Numbered from the stretch's first letter, positions 1-5,814 are shown. The stretch: 6,539 bases of DNA from Candidatus Limimorpha equi (GCA_018065885.1 JAGHSL010000031.1:1-6539), one strand, 5' to 3'. The notes: generated by a model from the letters alone, not told the origin. Program-made: numbers and translations.

Positions 1-54
1 GCAAGCAGCAAGACCCAAGGCTGCCACAAGCAAAAATAAGAAATGTTTCTTCAT
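1..54 (-). CDS. Lipoprotein, N-terminal fragment (runs off left edge)
   Basis: Read on the minus strand from an ATG at 54-52, the first 18 codons give MKKHFLFLLVAALGLAAC. This is a textbook lipoprotein signal peptide: two lysines and a histidine, a hydrophobic core of about 12 residues, and a lipobox L-A-A-C with the lipidated cysteine at residue 18, the last codon in the window. The mature protein would be exported by Sec, lipidated and anchored in the inner or outer membrane. Everything after the cysteine lies outside the window, so no function can be given. The gene points away from the arginase-like gene at 419. The DNA before the start is AT-rich without a Shine-Dalgarno sequence, as usual for Bacteroidota. 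I found no clear TAnnTTTG promoter. The fragment is too short for ORF-length criteria; the call rests on the signal peptide alone. Confidence 0.75.
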   Translation of the reverse strand, partial: MKKHFLFLLVAALGLAAC

Positions 55-98
55 TGTAATTCAATTATTTAAATGTTATTTTAATAGCCCAAAACATT

Positions 99-332
99 TT
101 GCCCAAAGGCATAATTTACAAAAAACAAAAATACATAATCTTGCAAGACGGAAAAGAAAAATTTTGCGAATGTCTCAGCCAGCAAATTACACCGTTTTTC
201 AATCATTGGCCGGACAAACTGTTGGCTTTTCCCGATTTCGTAGTATCTTTGCAATCCAATAACAGGATTGAAGATGAGCAATTTTACAATTTGGATGCAG
301 AAATACGGAAACACGAGGTCACGAGACAATGA
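99..332 (+). CDS. Small unrecognised ORF or gene remnant
   Basis: A frame is open from 60 to the TGA at 330-332. Its only usual start codon is the TTG at 99, giving 77 residues; there is no ATG in frame. The product is soluble and mixed in charge, with aromatic patches (for example ITPFFNHWPDKLLAFPDF) and no signal peptide or recognisable motif. Codon choice is ordinary for the neighbourhood, with few rare codons, which argues mildly for past or present coding. The opposite strand also has an 89-codon ORF, but its product is hydrophobic and phenylalanine-rich, typical of an antisense shadow. The missing ATG and the position in a divergent promoter region make an N-terminally truncated remnant as likely as a live gene. 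Apart from this ORF I see nothing in 55-418 beyond AT-rich spacer. Confidence 0.25.
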   Translation: MPKGIIYKKQKYIILQDGKEKFCECLSQQITPFFNHWPDKLLAFPDFVVSLQSNNRIEDEQFYNLDAEIRKHEVTRQ

Positions 333-418
333 AATTTCATGTTCCCGCAATCTTGAAACCAGGCAGTCTCGAAATCCTAATTTCTATAGTTTTCTAACTT
401 AATAATACATAAAATCAC

Positions 419-1594
419 ATGGAAATCAGCATGTTCCTTGAACCTGTTTCGGAAAAATGCTTTACCGAAACGACACGACCGGGAAAAAACACCTTTGGAG
501 AAACCATCAGCATTTACCGAAAGGAAGACGATTTTCCGGATTTGGAAAATGCGCAGTTGGCCTTGCTCGGCATCAAGGAAGAACGAGGTGCCGTCGACAA
601 TCACGGCTGCGCCGATGGCATCGATTATGTCAGGAAGGCCTTTTACCAGCTTTTCAATCACTGGGACGACATGAAAATCGTCGATTTGGGCGACATCAGG
701 ATTGGCAACGAAATCAGTGATACTTATTATGCCGTCAATCAGGTGCTTACCGAATTGATGAAGCATCATATCGTGCCAATTGTCATAGGTGCTTCGCAAG
801 ATATGACCTACCCCATGTATCAGGTTTATGAGCCGACGGGAAGATTGGTGAACATTGCCGCCATCGACCCGCTTTTCGACATCGGCAACGACAACGAACA
901 GCTGAATTCACATTCCTATCTGAGTCATATCATTTTGCATCAGCCCAATTTCCTTTTCAATTTCACCAATATTGGCTATCAGTCGTATTATGTTGACAAT
1001 GAAAGCATTGAGCTGATGAAACAATTGCTTTTCGACACCTACCGTTTAGGAAATCTGAAGCAAAACATAGAGCTGACGGAGCCGCTCATCCGCAACGCCA
1101 ACATTCTCAGCATCGATATGGGAGCCATTCGTGCCGCCGATGCGCCAGGCGTGAAAAACGCTTCGCCGAACGGTTTCAATGGCGAAGAGGCCTGCCGCAT
1201 GACACGCTATGCCGGCTTGAGCTTCAAGCTGTCGTCAATCGGTTTCTTTGAATACAATCCGCATTACGACATCAACTCGCGCACGGCCAACCTGATAGCC
1301 GAAATGATATGGTATTTCATCGAAGGTTTCTCAAGCCGTCAGGACGACATCCCGACTTTGGAAAGCACCGATTTCGTCCGCTATAATGTGCAAATCGGCG
1401 AAGGTCAGGAAAACCTGATTTTTCTTTGCCACAAGATTTCTGGCAAATGGTGGATGGACATGTCGTTTATGAAAGCCGACGACAATCGCTTCGAGCGGCA
1501 TCATTTCATTCCATGCTCGAAGGAAGACTACGACCAGGCCATGCGCAACGAACTGCCCGACAAGTGGTGGCAATTCTATCAGAAGCTGATGTAA
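419..1594 (+). CDS. Arginase/formiminoglutamase-fold protein with degenerate metal site
   Basis: This 391-residue protein has the layout of the ureohydrolase (arginase, agmatinase, formiminoglutamase) family. The central sheet motifs can be matched in order: VIGASQD at 122-128 where the family has GG(D/N)HS; AIDPLFD at 148-154 where it has DAHxD; LSIDMG at 230-235 where it has SxDxD; and FFEYNP at 276-281 matching the late (V/F)EVNP motif with its glutamate (E278). Of the usual six manganese ligands, only the aspartates near 150, 154 and 233 remain. The two histidines and one aspartate are replaced (Q127 or D128, L152, G235). A C-terminal extension of about 80 residues, rich in W and F, follows the fold. 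I infer that it is not a normal two-manganese ureohydrolase. A GxSQD form of the motif is, as I recall, common in Bacteroidota homologues often labelled formimidoylglutamase. The start is the first ATG; a second in-frame ATG lies four codons on (431). Transcribed alone. Confidence 0.85.
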   Translation: MEISMFLEPVSEKCFTETTRPGKNTFGETISIYRKEDDFPDLENAQLALLGIKEERGAVDNHGCADGIDYVRKAFYQLFNHWDDMKIVDLGDIRIGNEISDTYYAVNQVLTELMKHHIVPIVIGASQDMTYPMYQVYEPTGRLVNIAAIDPLFDIGNDNEQLNSHSYLSHIILHQPNFLFNFTNIGYQSYYVDNESIELMKQLLFDTYRLGNLKQNIELTEPLIRNANILSIDMGAIRAADAPGVKNASPNGFNGEEACRMTRYAGLSFKLSSIGFFEYNPHYDINSRTANLIAEMIWYFIEGFSSRQDDIPTLESTDFVRYNVQIGEGQENLIFLCHKISGKWWMDMSFMKADDNRFERHHFIPCSKEDYDQAMRNELPDKWWQFYQKLM

Positions 1595-1654
1595 ATCATT
1601 AAATTAAGAAGTTGTGCAAAATTAGTTTACATTCTGAATCTACGGTTATGGGGG

Positions 1655-1750
1655 ATTTGGACGCTTAGGCATTTGGATATTTGGACTCTTAGACAATTGG
1701 ACATTTAGACAATTGGACATTTAGACAATTGGACCATTAAATATTTAGAC
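1655..1750. repeat. Octamer tandem array, 12 units, consensus WWTTRGAC
   Basis: Twelve consecutive 8-bp units keep perfect phase from 1655 to 1750 with no indels. Examples are atttggac (1655), atttggat (1671), tcttagac (1687) and atttagac (1743). The most divergent unit is cattaaat at 1735. From 1695 to 1734 the units alternate exactly between aattggac and atttagac, forming a 16-bp higher-order repeat of 2.5 perfect copies. A degenerate tail of ttttgaa(c) units continues to about 1778 with looser spacing. The period is not a multiple of three and stops interrupt the frames, so this is not a protein repeat. It has no CRISPR-like spacers and no dyad symmetry. Function unknown; the perfect 40-bp core suggests recent slippage or recombination. 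Confidence 0.9.
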
Positions 1751-1895
1751 TTTTTGAACAATTTTGAACTTTTGAAATAACCGACAACTGAAAAACCGAT
1801 AACCAATTCATATTGCATTTTAGATTTGACTGCTTACTTAAGAAGTTGCTTTTGACTTATTTTCAGTGAAATTTCTTTCTCTCGATTTTTGGCAT

Positions 1896-1923
1896 GTTGA
1901 GACGAACGTCCGTGCGTCTCAAC
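1896..1923. repeat. REP-like palindrome 1 (28 bp, imperfect)
   Basis: The arms GTTGAGACG (1896-1904) and CGTCTCAAC (1915-1923) are exact inverse complements. Inside them 1906-1908 pairs with 1911-1913, with a mismatch at 1905/1914 and an unpaired centre. It is 28 bp long, the same as the second palindrome at 2310-2337, and matches it at 23 of 28 positions, including the shared (A)GACG...CGTCTC core. The two flank the RAYT remnant, as expected of a REP element served by a RAYT transposase. A hairpin of this size could also affect transcription, but no T-run follows it. Confidence 0.8.
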
Positions 1924-1936
1924 GCTCCACTAGATT

Positions 1937-2245
1937 GTGAATTTTAATACTACGATTCCGCAATTTGTTGAACAAAAGGAGTTTAGATTGTTTCGCGAAC
2001 CACAATCCATATCCTCATTCATTGCTGGATTCAAATCTGCTACTGTTCGAAAAATTGATGATTGAATAGAAAACGGCAACCATTATGATGGTTCGATTTT
2101 GCAAAAATTCAATCGCCGAAATCCATTATGGCATCCAAATTATCATGACCATATTATTCGTAATACAGATGAATATTTGAAGATTAGAGACTACATTAAT
2201 AATAATCCCATGAAATGGGAACAAGATTGCTTTATGAAGCAATAG
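1937..2245 (+). pseudogene. REP-associated tyrosine transposase (RAYT, Y1/IS200-like), 3' remnant with internal stop
   Basis: One frame from 1937 to the TAG at 2243-2245 reads like the C-terminal half of a RAYT, the HUH-type Y1 transposase family (Pfam Y1_Tnp). It includes SFIAGFKSATVRKIDD, then a TGA stop at 2063-2065, then LWHPNYHDHIIRNTDEYLKI and DYINNNPMKWEQDCF. The combination W/F-x-x-(N)YHDHIIRN followed by a YIxxNPxKW helix is characteristic of the family. The internal stop falls where a tryptophan (TGG) would fit. The N-terminal half with the HUH metal motif is absent: an in-frame TAG lies at 1931-1933, and REP 1 occupies the preceding DNA. The gene cannot make an active transposase. 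Its position between two REP palindromes fits the known association in which RAYTs mobilise or maintain REPs. The 5' boundary of the remnant is approximate. Confidence 0.8.
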
Positions 2246-2309
2246 AAAAACTACAACCGTAATTAATACTAAATGTAATATGCGAAGTTTAACGAATAAC
2301 TTTTGGAAC

Positions 2310-2337
2310 GTAAAGACGCACGGCCGTGCGTCTCTAC
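2310..2337. repeat. REP-like palindrome 2 (28 bp, near perfect)
   Basis: The core AGACGCACGGCCGTGCGTCT (2314-2333) is a perfect 20-bp palindrome. Flanking bases extend it to 28 bp with a single mismatch (A2313 against C2334), so 13 of 14 pairs hold. It begins GTAA and ends CTAC, close to the GTAG foot tetranucleotide known from REP elements recognised by RAYT proteins. It lies 64 bp after the RAYT remnant's stop and mirrors REP 1 on the other side. The palindrome is GC-rich in an AT-rich setting. Confidence 0.85.
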
Positions 2338-2351
2338 ATACTGCAAAACAA

Positions 2352-2405
2352 AAACCATCGGAGTTATAAAGGGCTTGGCAGTCGCCATTTCCCGTCCGAT
2401 GGTTT
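2352..2405. repeat. 54-nt nested hairpin element, 11-bp perfect outer stem
   Basis: AAACCATCGGA (2352-2362) pairs perfectly with TCCGATGGTTT (2395-2405). The 32-nt interior can fold again: GGG (2371-2373) with CCC (2391-2393), then TGGC (2376-2379) with GCCA (2384-2387) closing an AGTC loop. The result is a long stem broken by two internal loops. It starts 14 bp after REP 2 but shares no sequence with it. It could be an independent palindromic repeat, a recombination or transposase site, or a structured RNA. No T-run follows it on the plus strand, so a simple terminator is unlikely. Confidence 0.65.
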
Positions 2406-2495
2406 AGGGCACAAAAATATGGAAATTCCATGAAAATAGTTTTCCCTCAACGCAAATCACCGATAAATATACATTAATTTGATTTACAATAATAT

Positions 2496-2553
2496 ATCCG
2501 ACAACAAACGACAACAAATGCTTACAGTCGACTACAAACGTTTGTCGTCGGAT
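2496..2553. promoter_or_regulatory. Repeat and palindrome cluster upstream of the nuclease-like gene (possible operator)
   Basis: Three decamers with the pattern acWacaaaYg occur in the same direction at 2501-2510, 2511-2520 and 2531-2540. A 15-bp inverted repeat with one mismatch pairs 2496-2510 with 2539-2553. A perfect 12-bp palindrome, ACAAACGTTTGT, lies at 2534-2545, and GTCGAC at 2527-2532. The cluster ends 46 bp before the chosen ATG at 2600. Direct repeats overlapping dyads just upstream of a small gene suggest binding sites for a regulator, but no regulator gene is visible nearby. I found no exact TAnnTTTG promoter here. The function is inference. Confidence 0.45.
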
Positions 2554-2599
2554 TTGTTTGTGCGGGATGATGTTTCTTTGCGGCATAAAATTGATTGAT

Positions 2600-3049
2600 A
2601 TGGATGAAAAGAAACCATTTGATAAAAAGTTCAATAAAAAAGTACCGTTTGAGGATTTCGTACATCTGATAGATGAAAATTGTGAGTATAAGTTTTCAAT
2701 TGTTGATGATGTTGTTGATGACGAATTGTTGAAAATCGCAGCCCAACATGGGATAGATTTGAAAGGTTACAAGCACGTTATTGAAACATCAGGAGTGCGA
2801 CACTCTGAAAAACGCCATGGCATACAAAGTAATGACCGTTTGCCTTTGTCAATCGAAGACTATTTGCTTATCCCTTACATAATACGGAATCGTGATAAAG
2901 TTGAAATTTCAACGACAAAAACGAAACGGCATAATATGGAAGTCCTTGTTTATGAAAAACTTATTGGCATGAGTTACTACTATGTGGAAGAAATACGGAC
3001 AGGGAAAAAGAGTTTGGCTTTTCACACCTTATACAAACGGGAAACATAA
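2600..3049 (+). CDS. Stand-alone PBECR-type (barnase/EndoU/colicin E5-D/RelE-like) putative nuclease
   Basis: From the ATG at 2600 the protein has 149 residues. After a lysine-rich start, residues 31-145 resemble the PBECR nuclease class (closest to PBECR3 as I remember it), described from phage polyvalent proteins and MuF-type polymorphic toxins. Features are DELLKIAAQHGIDLKGYKHVI (about 41-61, a helix leading to the GY-KHVI strand), RHSEKRHG (67-74) with H68 and H73, LSIEDYLLIPYII (83-95), an IRNRDKVEIS strand, YEKL (118-121), YYYVEEIRTGKK, and a C-terminal F-H-T-L-Y-K strand with H142, T143 and Y145. These histidines and polar residues are candidate catalytic groups. The predicted role is RNA or DNA cleavage in the cytoplasm; substrate unknown. 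There is no signal peptide. The frame extends upstream to ATG 2567/2570 and TTG 2558, so the start is uncertain; MDEKK at 2600 looks most natural. No partner or immunity gene adjoins it. One sampled 60-base line has 23 G+C, against 29 in a helicase line. Confidence 0.7.
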   Translation: MDEKKPFDKKFNKKVPFEDFVHLIDENCEYKFSIVDDVVDDELLKIAAQHGIDLKGYKHVIETSGVRHSEKRHGIQSNDRLPLSIEDYLLIPYIIRNRDKVEISTTKTKRHNMEVLVYEKLIGMSYYYVEEIRTGKKSLAFHTLYKRET

Positions 3050-3071
3050 AACCCCTCTTTGCAGAGGGGTT
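3050..3071. terminator. Strong hairpin after the nuclease-like gene, possibly bidirectional terminator
   Basis: AACCCCTCT (3050-3058) pairs perfectly with AGAGGGGTT (3063-3071) around the 4-nt loop TTGC. It begins on the base after the TAA at 3047-3049, so it fits a terminator for that gene, although the plus-strand tail (TGGATCTTGTT) is only moderately T-rich. Read on the minus strand the stem is followed by TTATGTTT, which with the stem's own TT makes a better T-tract. It may therefore also end a transcript arriving from the right. Confidence 0.65.
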
Positions 3072-3167
3072 GGATCTTGTTATCGCGGGGGGTACATCCA
3101 AAAGGCCGTCCCTTTACGTCTTGATAATCAATTCATTTTTCTTTCCGTTTCCGCGACCAACTGGTTG

Positions 3168-3175
3168 CAAAAATA
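3168..3175 (-). promoter_or_regulatory. Minus-strand match to the Bacteroidota -7 element (TATTTTTG)
   Basis: On the minus strand 3175-3168 reads TATTTTTG, an exact match to TAnnTTTG, within the context ATTGTATTTTTGCAAC, which is typical of this phylum's promoters. No TTTG occurs at the usual 19-21 bp upstream; the nearest is about 31 bp away. Transcription would start near 3162-3160 and run left, where there is no ORF of useful length but a terminator-like hairpin at 3050-3071. Alternatively it is a chance match in AT-rich DNA ahead of the helicase gene. Confidence 0.35.
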
Positions 3176-3232
3176 CAATTAATCCGAATATCAGCATCAT
3201 TTTTTTCAAATAATCCCAAAATCCCGACAAAA

Positions 3233-5803
3233 ATGAATTACTTTAGCATCTCCAAAACGGCACAATCCATGGCAACGCAAACCTTTGTAAACAAGAAACT
3301 TGACTTCGTTGAAGAATTAGTCCAATACACCGATTCGCACATTTTCCTCACAGGAAAGGCGGGCACGGGCAAGACGACTTTCTTGCGTAATCTTCAATTG
3401 AAGAAAGCCAAGCGAATGGTCGTCGTGGCCCCGACGGGTGTTGCCGCCATCAATGCGGGCGGACAGACCATTCATTCATTTTTCCAGTTGCCTTTCGGTC
3501 CGCAACTTCCTGAAGACGTGCAAAATGAAAATACTGCCAATCCGAAATCACTAGCGGCTCAATTTCAGAAGATTAGAAAAAACAAACTCAAATTGATGCG
3601 TAGCCTGGAACTGTTGGTCATCGATGAAATCAGTATGGTGCGTGCCGATGTCTTAGATGCCATCGATTCGGTTTTGCGCCGTGCGCGCCATTCGCAAAAG
3701 CCATTCGGCGGCGTGCAGCTGCTCATGATTGGCGATGTGCATCAGCTGGCGCCCGTGGCCAAACAGGAAGAGTGGGAGATTCTTGCACCTTATTATAATA
3801 CGGTGTATTTTTTCGGCAGCCATGTCCTGCAAAAGACTTCTTACATTTGCGTGGAATTGGAACATATTTACCGTCAGCACGACATGGATTTCATTTCGAT
3901 TCTTAACAAAGTGAGAAACAATAAATTGGATGCCGATTGCTTGAATGTCTTGAACGCGCGTTTCAAGCCGAATTTCAATCCGAAGGACGATGAAGGCTAC
4001 ATCACTTTGACCACGCACAATTATCAGGCCGATGAAATCAACGATACGAAACTGGCGGCGCTGAAAGAGAAGACCTTGCATTTCACGGCGGAAGTGAAAG
4101 GGCAATTTCCCGAAAACACCTATCCGACCAAAGAGGATTTGGAACTGAAAATCGGGGCGCAGGTGATGTTCGTGAAAAACGACCCGAATCCCGAAAAGGC
4201 TTATTTCAACGGAAAAATCGGAACCTTAGTCAGTTATGACGAAAAAGAAAAGACGCTTTGCGTGAAAAGCGGTTCGGAGCACATCACGATTTCGCGCGTG
4301 AAATGGCAGAATTTCGAGTACAGCATCAATCCCGAAAACAACGAAATCGAGGAAAAGGAAATCGGCAGTTTCGAGCAGATTCCTTTGCGTTTGGCTTGGG
4401 CCATCACGATTCACAAAAGCCAAGGCTTGACTTTCGACAAACTCATTGTGGATGCCGGTCAGGCCTTTGCCCATGGTCAGGTTTACGTTGCCTTGAGCCG
4501 CTGCACTTCGTTGGAAGGCCTCGTCCTGAAAACCAAGATTTATTCCAATGCTTTGGTCAGCGATTATTCCGTCGACAATTTCGTGAACAAAATGCCCGAA
4601 TTGGAGCCGACGCAGGAAAAAGTCGATGGTCTGCGCCACGAATACGAGTTGTCGTGTATGCTTGATTTGATTGATTTCATGGGCTTGTATCAGGATTTTG
4701 GCAAACTGAATAAAGTCATCATTACCAACGACACGCTTTTTGAGAGCAAAATGATTCAGGATTTGTCGCACCGCAGGACGCAAATCCACGAGGAATTGTG
4801 TGAGGTTTCGCTCAAATTCGAGGCACAAATCAGAAAATTGCACGCGGAAATTCCTTCATGCGAGCAAAATCCAGTTTTGCAGGATCGTTTGAAAAAAGGT
4901 GTCGTTTATTTCAGCGAGCATTTGAAAGCCATTGCAAAAGGCCTTTTGGAGTTGCCTTTCAAGACCGATAACAAAGCTGTGAATGAGCAGATTATGGAAG
5001 CTTTGGGACAACTGAAAGAAGACCTTTTTGTGAAAGACAGCTGCTTGGAGGCTTGCAAAGATGGTTTCAGCGTGAAGACTTATCAGGAAACAAAATTGAA
5101 GAAAGTGCTTGATGCGGAGAAGAAGGAAAAGGAAAATGTCGTCATTCACGAAGGCATGATGGAGGATAACGACTTATATTCGGCTTTGGCAGAATGGCGT
5201 CGATCACTTGGCGAGAAACTGGATGTTCCTTTGTATATGATTGCCTCGAACAAGACCTTGAAATCCATTGCCCAATTGCAACCCGTCACGCTTCGCGAAC
5301 TGAAAAATGCAGAAGGCATGGGCAGCAAACGTGTCAAGCTTTATGGCGCGGAAATCATTGATATTGTTTTGAAACAAACAGGTTTGCAACCTGTTGAAGA
5401 AGAGCCTGAACCTGAACTGAAACCCAAAAAAGAGTCAAAGCCTAAACCAGAGCCTAAACTCAAAAAGGAATCCAAGCCAAACACCTACGAACTGACGCGG
5501 CAATTGCTTGAGCAAGGCTTGACTTTGGAAAAAATTGCCAAGGAACGCGGCTTTGCCGTTTCGACCATCGAAGGACATGTTGCGCGTTTCATAAAGGACG
5601 GCGAATATTCGGCTAAAGATTTCATCGACAAGGAAAAATACGATGAAATTGTCGATTATTTCGAATCGACAGGCGACAAAACGACGAGCATTGCAAAAGA
5701 TGTCCTCGGCGATGATTTCAGTTACGGCGAAATCAAAATGGTGCTGGCCGAACTGGAAAAGGAACATTTCTTCGAGAATTTGCCGCAGGATGATGAGGAT
5801 TAG
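3233..5803 (+). CDS. Pif1-like SF1 DNA helicase with HRDC and C-terminal helix-turn-helix domains
   Basis: The 856-residue protein opens with a Pif1/RecD-type SF1 helicase core. Motifs are Walker A GKAGTGKT (41-48), PTGVAA (67-72), Walker B VIDEISMV (129-136), GDVHQLAPV (167-175), IYRQ (212-215), TIHKSQGLTFD (392-402) and VYVALSRCTSLEGL (417-430) with arginine finger R423. All key residues are intact, so ATP-driven 5'-3' DNA unwinding is expected, as known for Pif1 proteins. A helical, charged stretch covers about 460-640. Residues 648-713 form an HRDC domain (LYSALAEWRRSLGEK...LRELKNAEGMGSKRV), a nucleic-acid binding module typical of RecQ. A Pro/Lys/Glu linker (720-750) leads to a helix-turn-helix of the HTH_40 type (750-795: TYELTRQLLEQGLTLEKIAK, then VSTIEGHV), also found on RecQ tails. 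A second ATG at 3269 (residue 13) precedes the conserved NKKLDFVEEL and could be the true start. The esterase gene follows after 36 bp. Confidence 0.93.
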   Translation: MNYFSISKTAQSMATQTFVNKKLDFVEELVQYTDSHIFLTGKAGTGKTTFLRNLQLKKAKRMVVVAPTGVAAINAGGQTIHSFFQLPFGPQLPEDVQNENTANPKSLAAQFQKIRKNKLKLMRSLELLVIDEISMVRADVLDAIDSVLRRARHSQKPFGGVQLLMIGDVHQLAPVAKQEEWEILAPYYNTVYFFGSHVLQKTSYICVELEHIYRQHDMDFISILNKVRNNKLDADCLNVLNARFKPNFNPKDDEGYITLTTHNYQADEINDTKLAALKEKTLHFTAEVKGQFPENTYPTKEDLELKIGAQVMFVKNDPNPEKAYFNGKIGTLVSYDEKEKTLCVKSGSEHITISRVKWQNFEYSINPENNEIEEKEIGSFEQIPLRLAWAITIHKSQGLTFDKLIVDAGQAFAHGQVYVALSRCTSLEGLVLKTKIYSNALVSDYSVDNFVNKMPELEPTQEKVDGLRHEYELSCMLDLIDFMGLYQDFGKLNKVIITNDTLFESKMIQDLSHRRTQIHEELCEVSLKFEAQIRKLHAEIPSCEQNPVLQDRLKKGVVYFSEHLKAIAKGLLELPFKTDNKAVNEQIMEALGQLKEDLFVKDSCLEACKDGFSVKTYQETKLKKVLDAEKKEKENVVIHEGMMEDNDLYSALAEWRRSLGEKLDVPLYMIASNKTLKSIAQLQPVTLRELKNAEGMGSKRVKLYGAEIIDIVLKQTGLQPVEEEPEPELKPKKESKPKPEPKLKKESKPNTYELTRQLLEQGLTLEKIAKERGFAVSTIEGHVARFIKDGEYSAKDFIDKEKYDEIVDYFESTGDKTTSIAKDVLGDDFSYGEIKMVLAELEKEHFFENLPQDDED

Positions 5804-5814
5804 AAAATGATTCC

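Larger units (their letters stand above)
1595..2599. other. About 1 kb without an intact gene: accessory hotspot
   Basis: No convincing intact ORF is present on either strand. The minus-strand frames across 2126-2634 are antisense to a transposase remnant or cross palindromes. In order the stretch contains the octamer array, REP 1, a RAYT remnant, REP 2, a nested hairpin and a repeat/palindrome cluster, each entered separately. Between 1751 and 1895 I see only AT-rich DNA (16 G+C among the 60 bases 1741-1800) with a weak tail of the octamer array. No clear terminator follows the arginase-like gene. Such mixtures of palindromes and decayed mobile DNA usually mark insertion-tolerant sites between host genes. 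Confidence 0.6.

Noticed and set aside
387..394. Promoter TAGTTTTC for the arginase-like gene
   Set aside because: It misses the final G of TAnnTTTG, and no TTTG is found at the right distance, so it is too weak to list.
1655..1750. CRISPR array
   Set aside because: The units are 8 bp and contiguous, with no unique spacers, and no cas gene is present.
2352..2405. Integron attC site
   Set aside because: It is an attC-sized nested hairpin, but no RYYYAAC/GTTRRRY core pair is visible at the stem ends and no integrase or cassette structure is present.
2126..2634. Minus-strand ORFs of 101 and 76 codons
   Set aside because: They run antisense to the RAYT remnant and through REP 2, the nested hairpin and the operator-like cluster. 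Their products are hydrophobic with no family resemblance, so they are shadows of palindromic DNA.
2496..3071. Type III toxin-antitoxin locus (repeat RNA antitoxin plus endoribonuclease)
   Set aside because: The layout is superficially similar, with repeats before a nuclease gene. But the repeats are only about 10 bp with three copies, no terminator lies between repeats and gene, and the protein does not resemble ToxN. Kept only as a remote idea.
2982..3182. Plus-strand 66-codon ORF overlapping the end of the nuclease-like gene
   Set aside because: It is in a different frame from the real gene, crosses the terminator hairpin and shows no domain. The frame is open by chance.
4226..4843. Long minus-strand ORF (205 codons) inside the helicase gene
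   Set aside because: The plus-strand frame has a full set of helicase motifs through this region. The antisense frame is a coding shadow.
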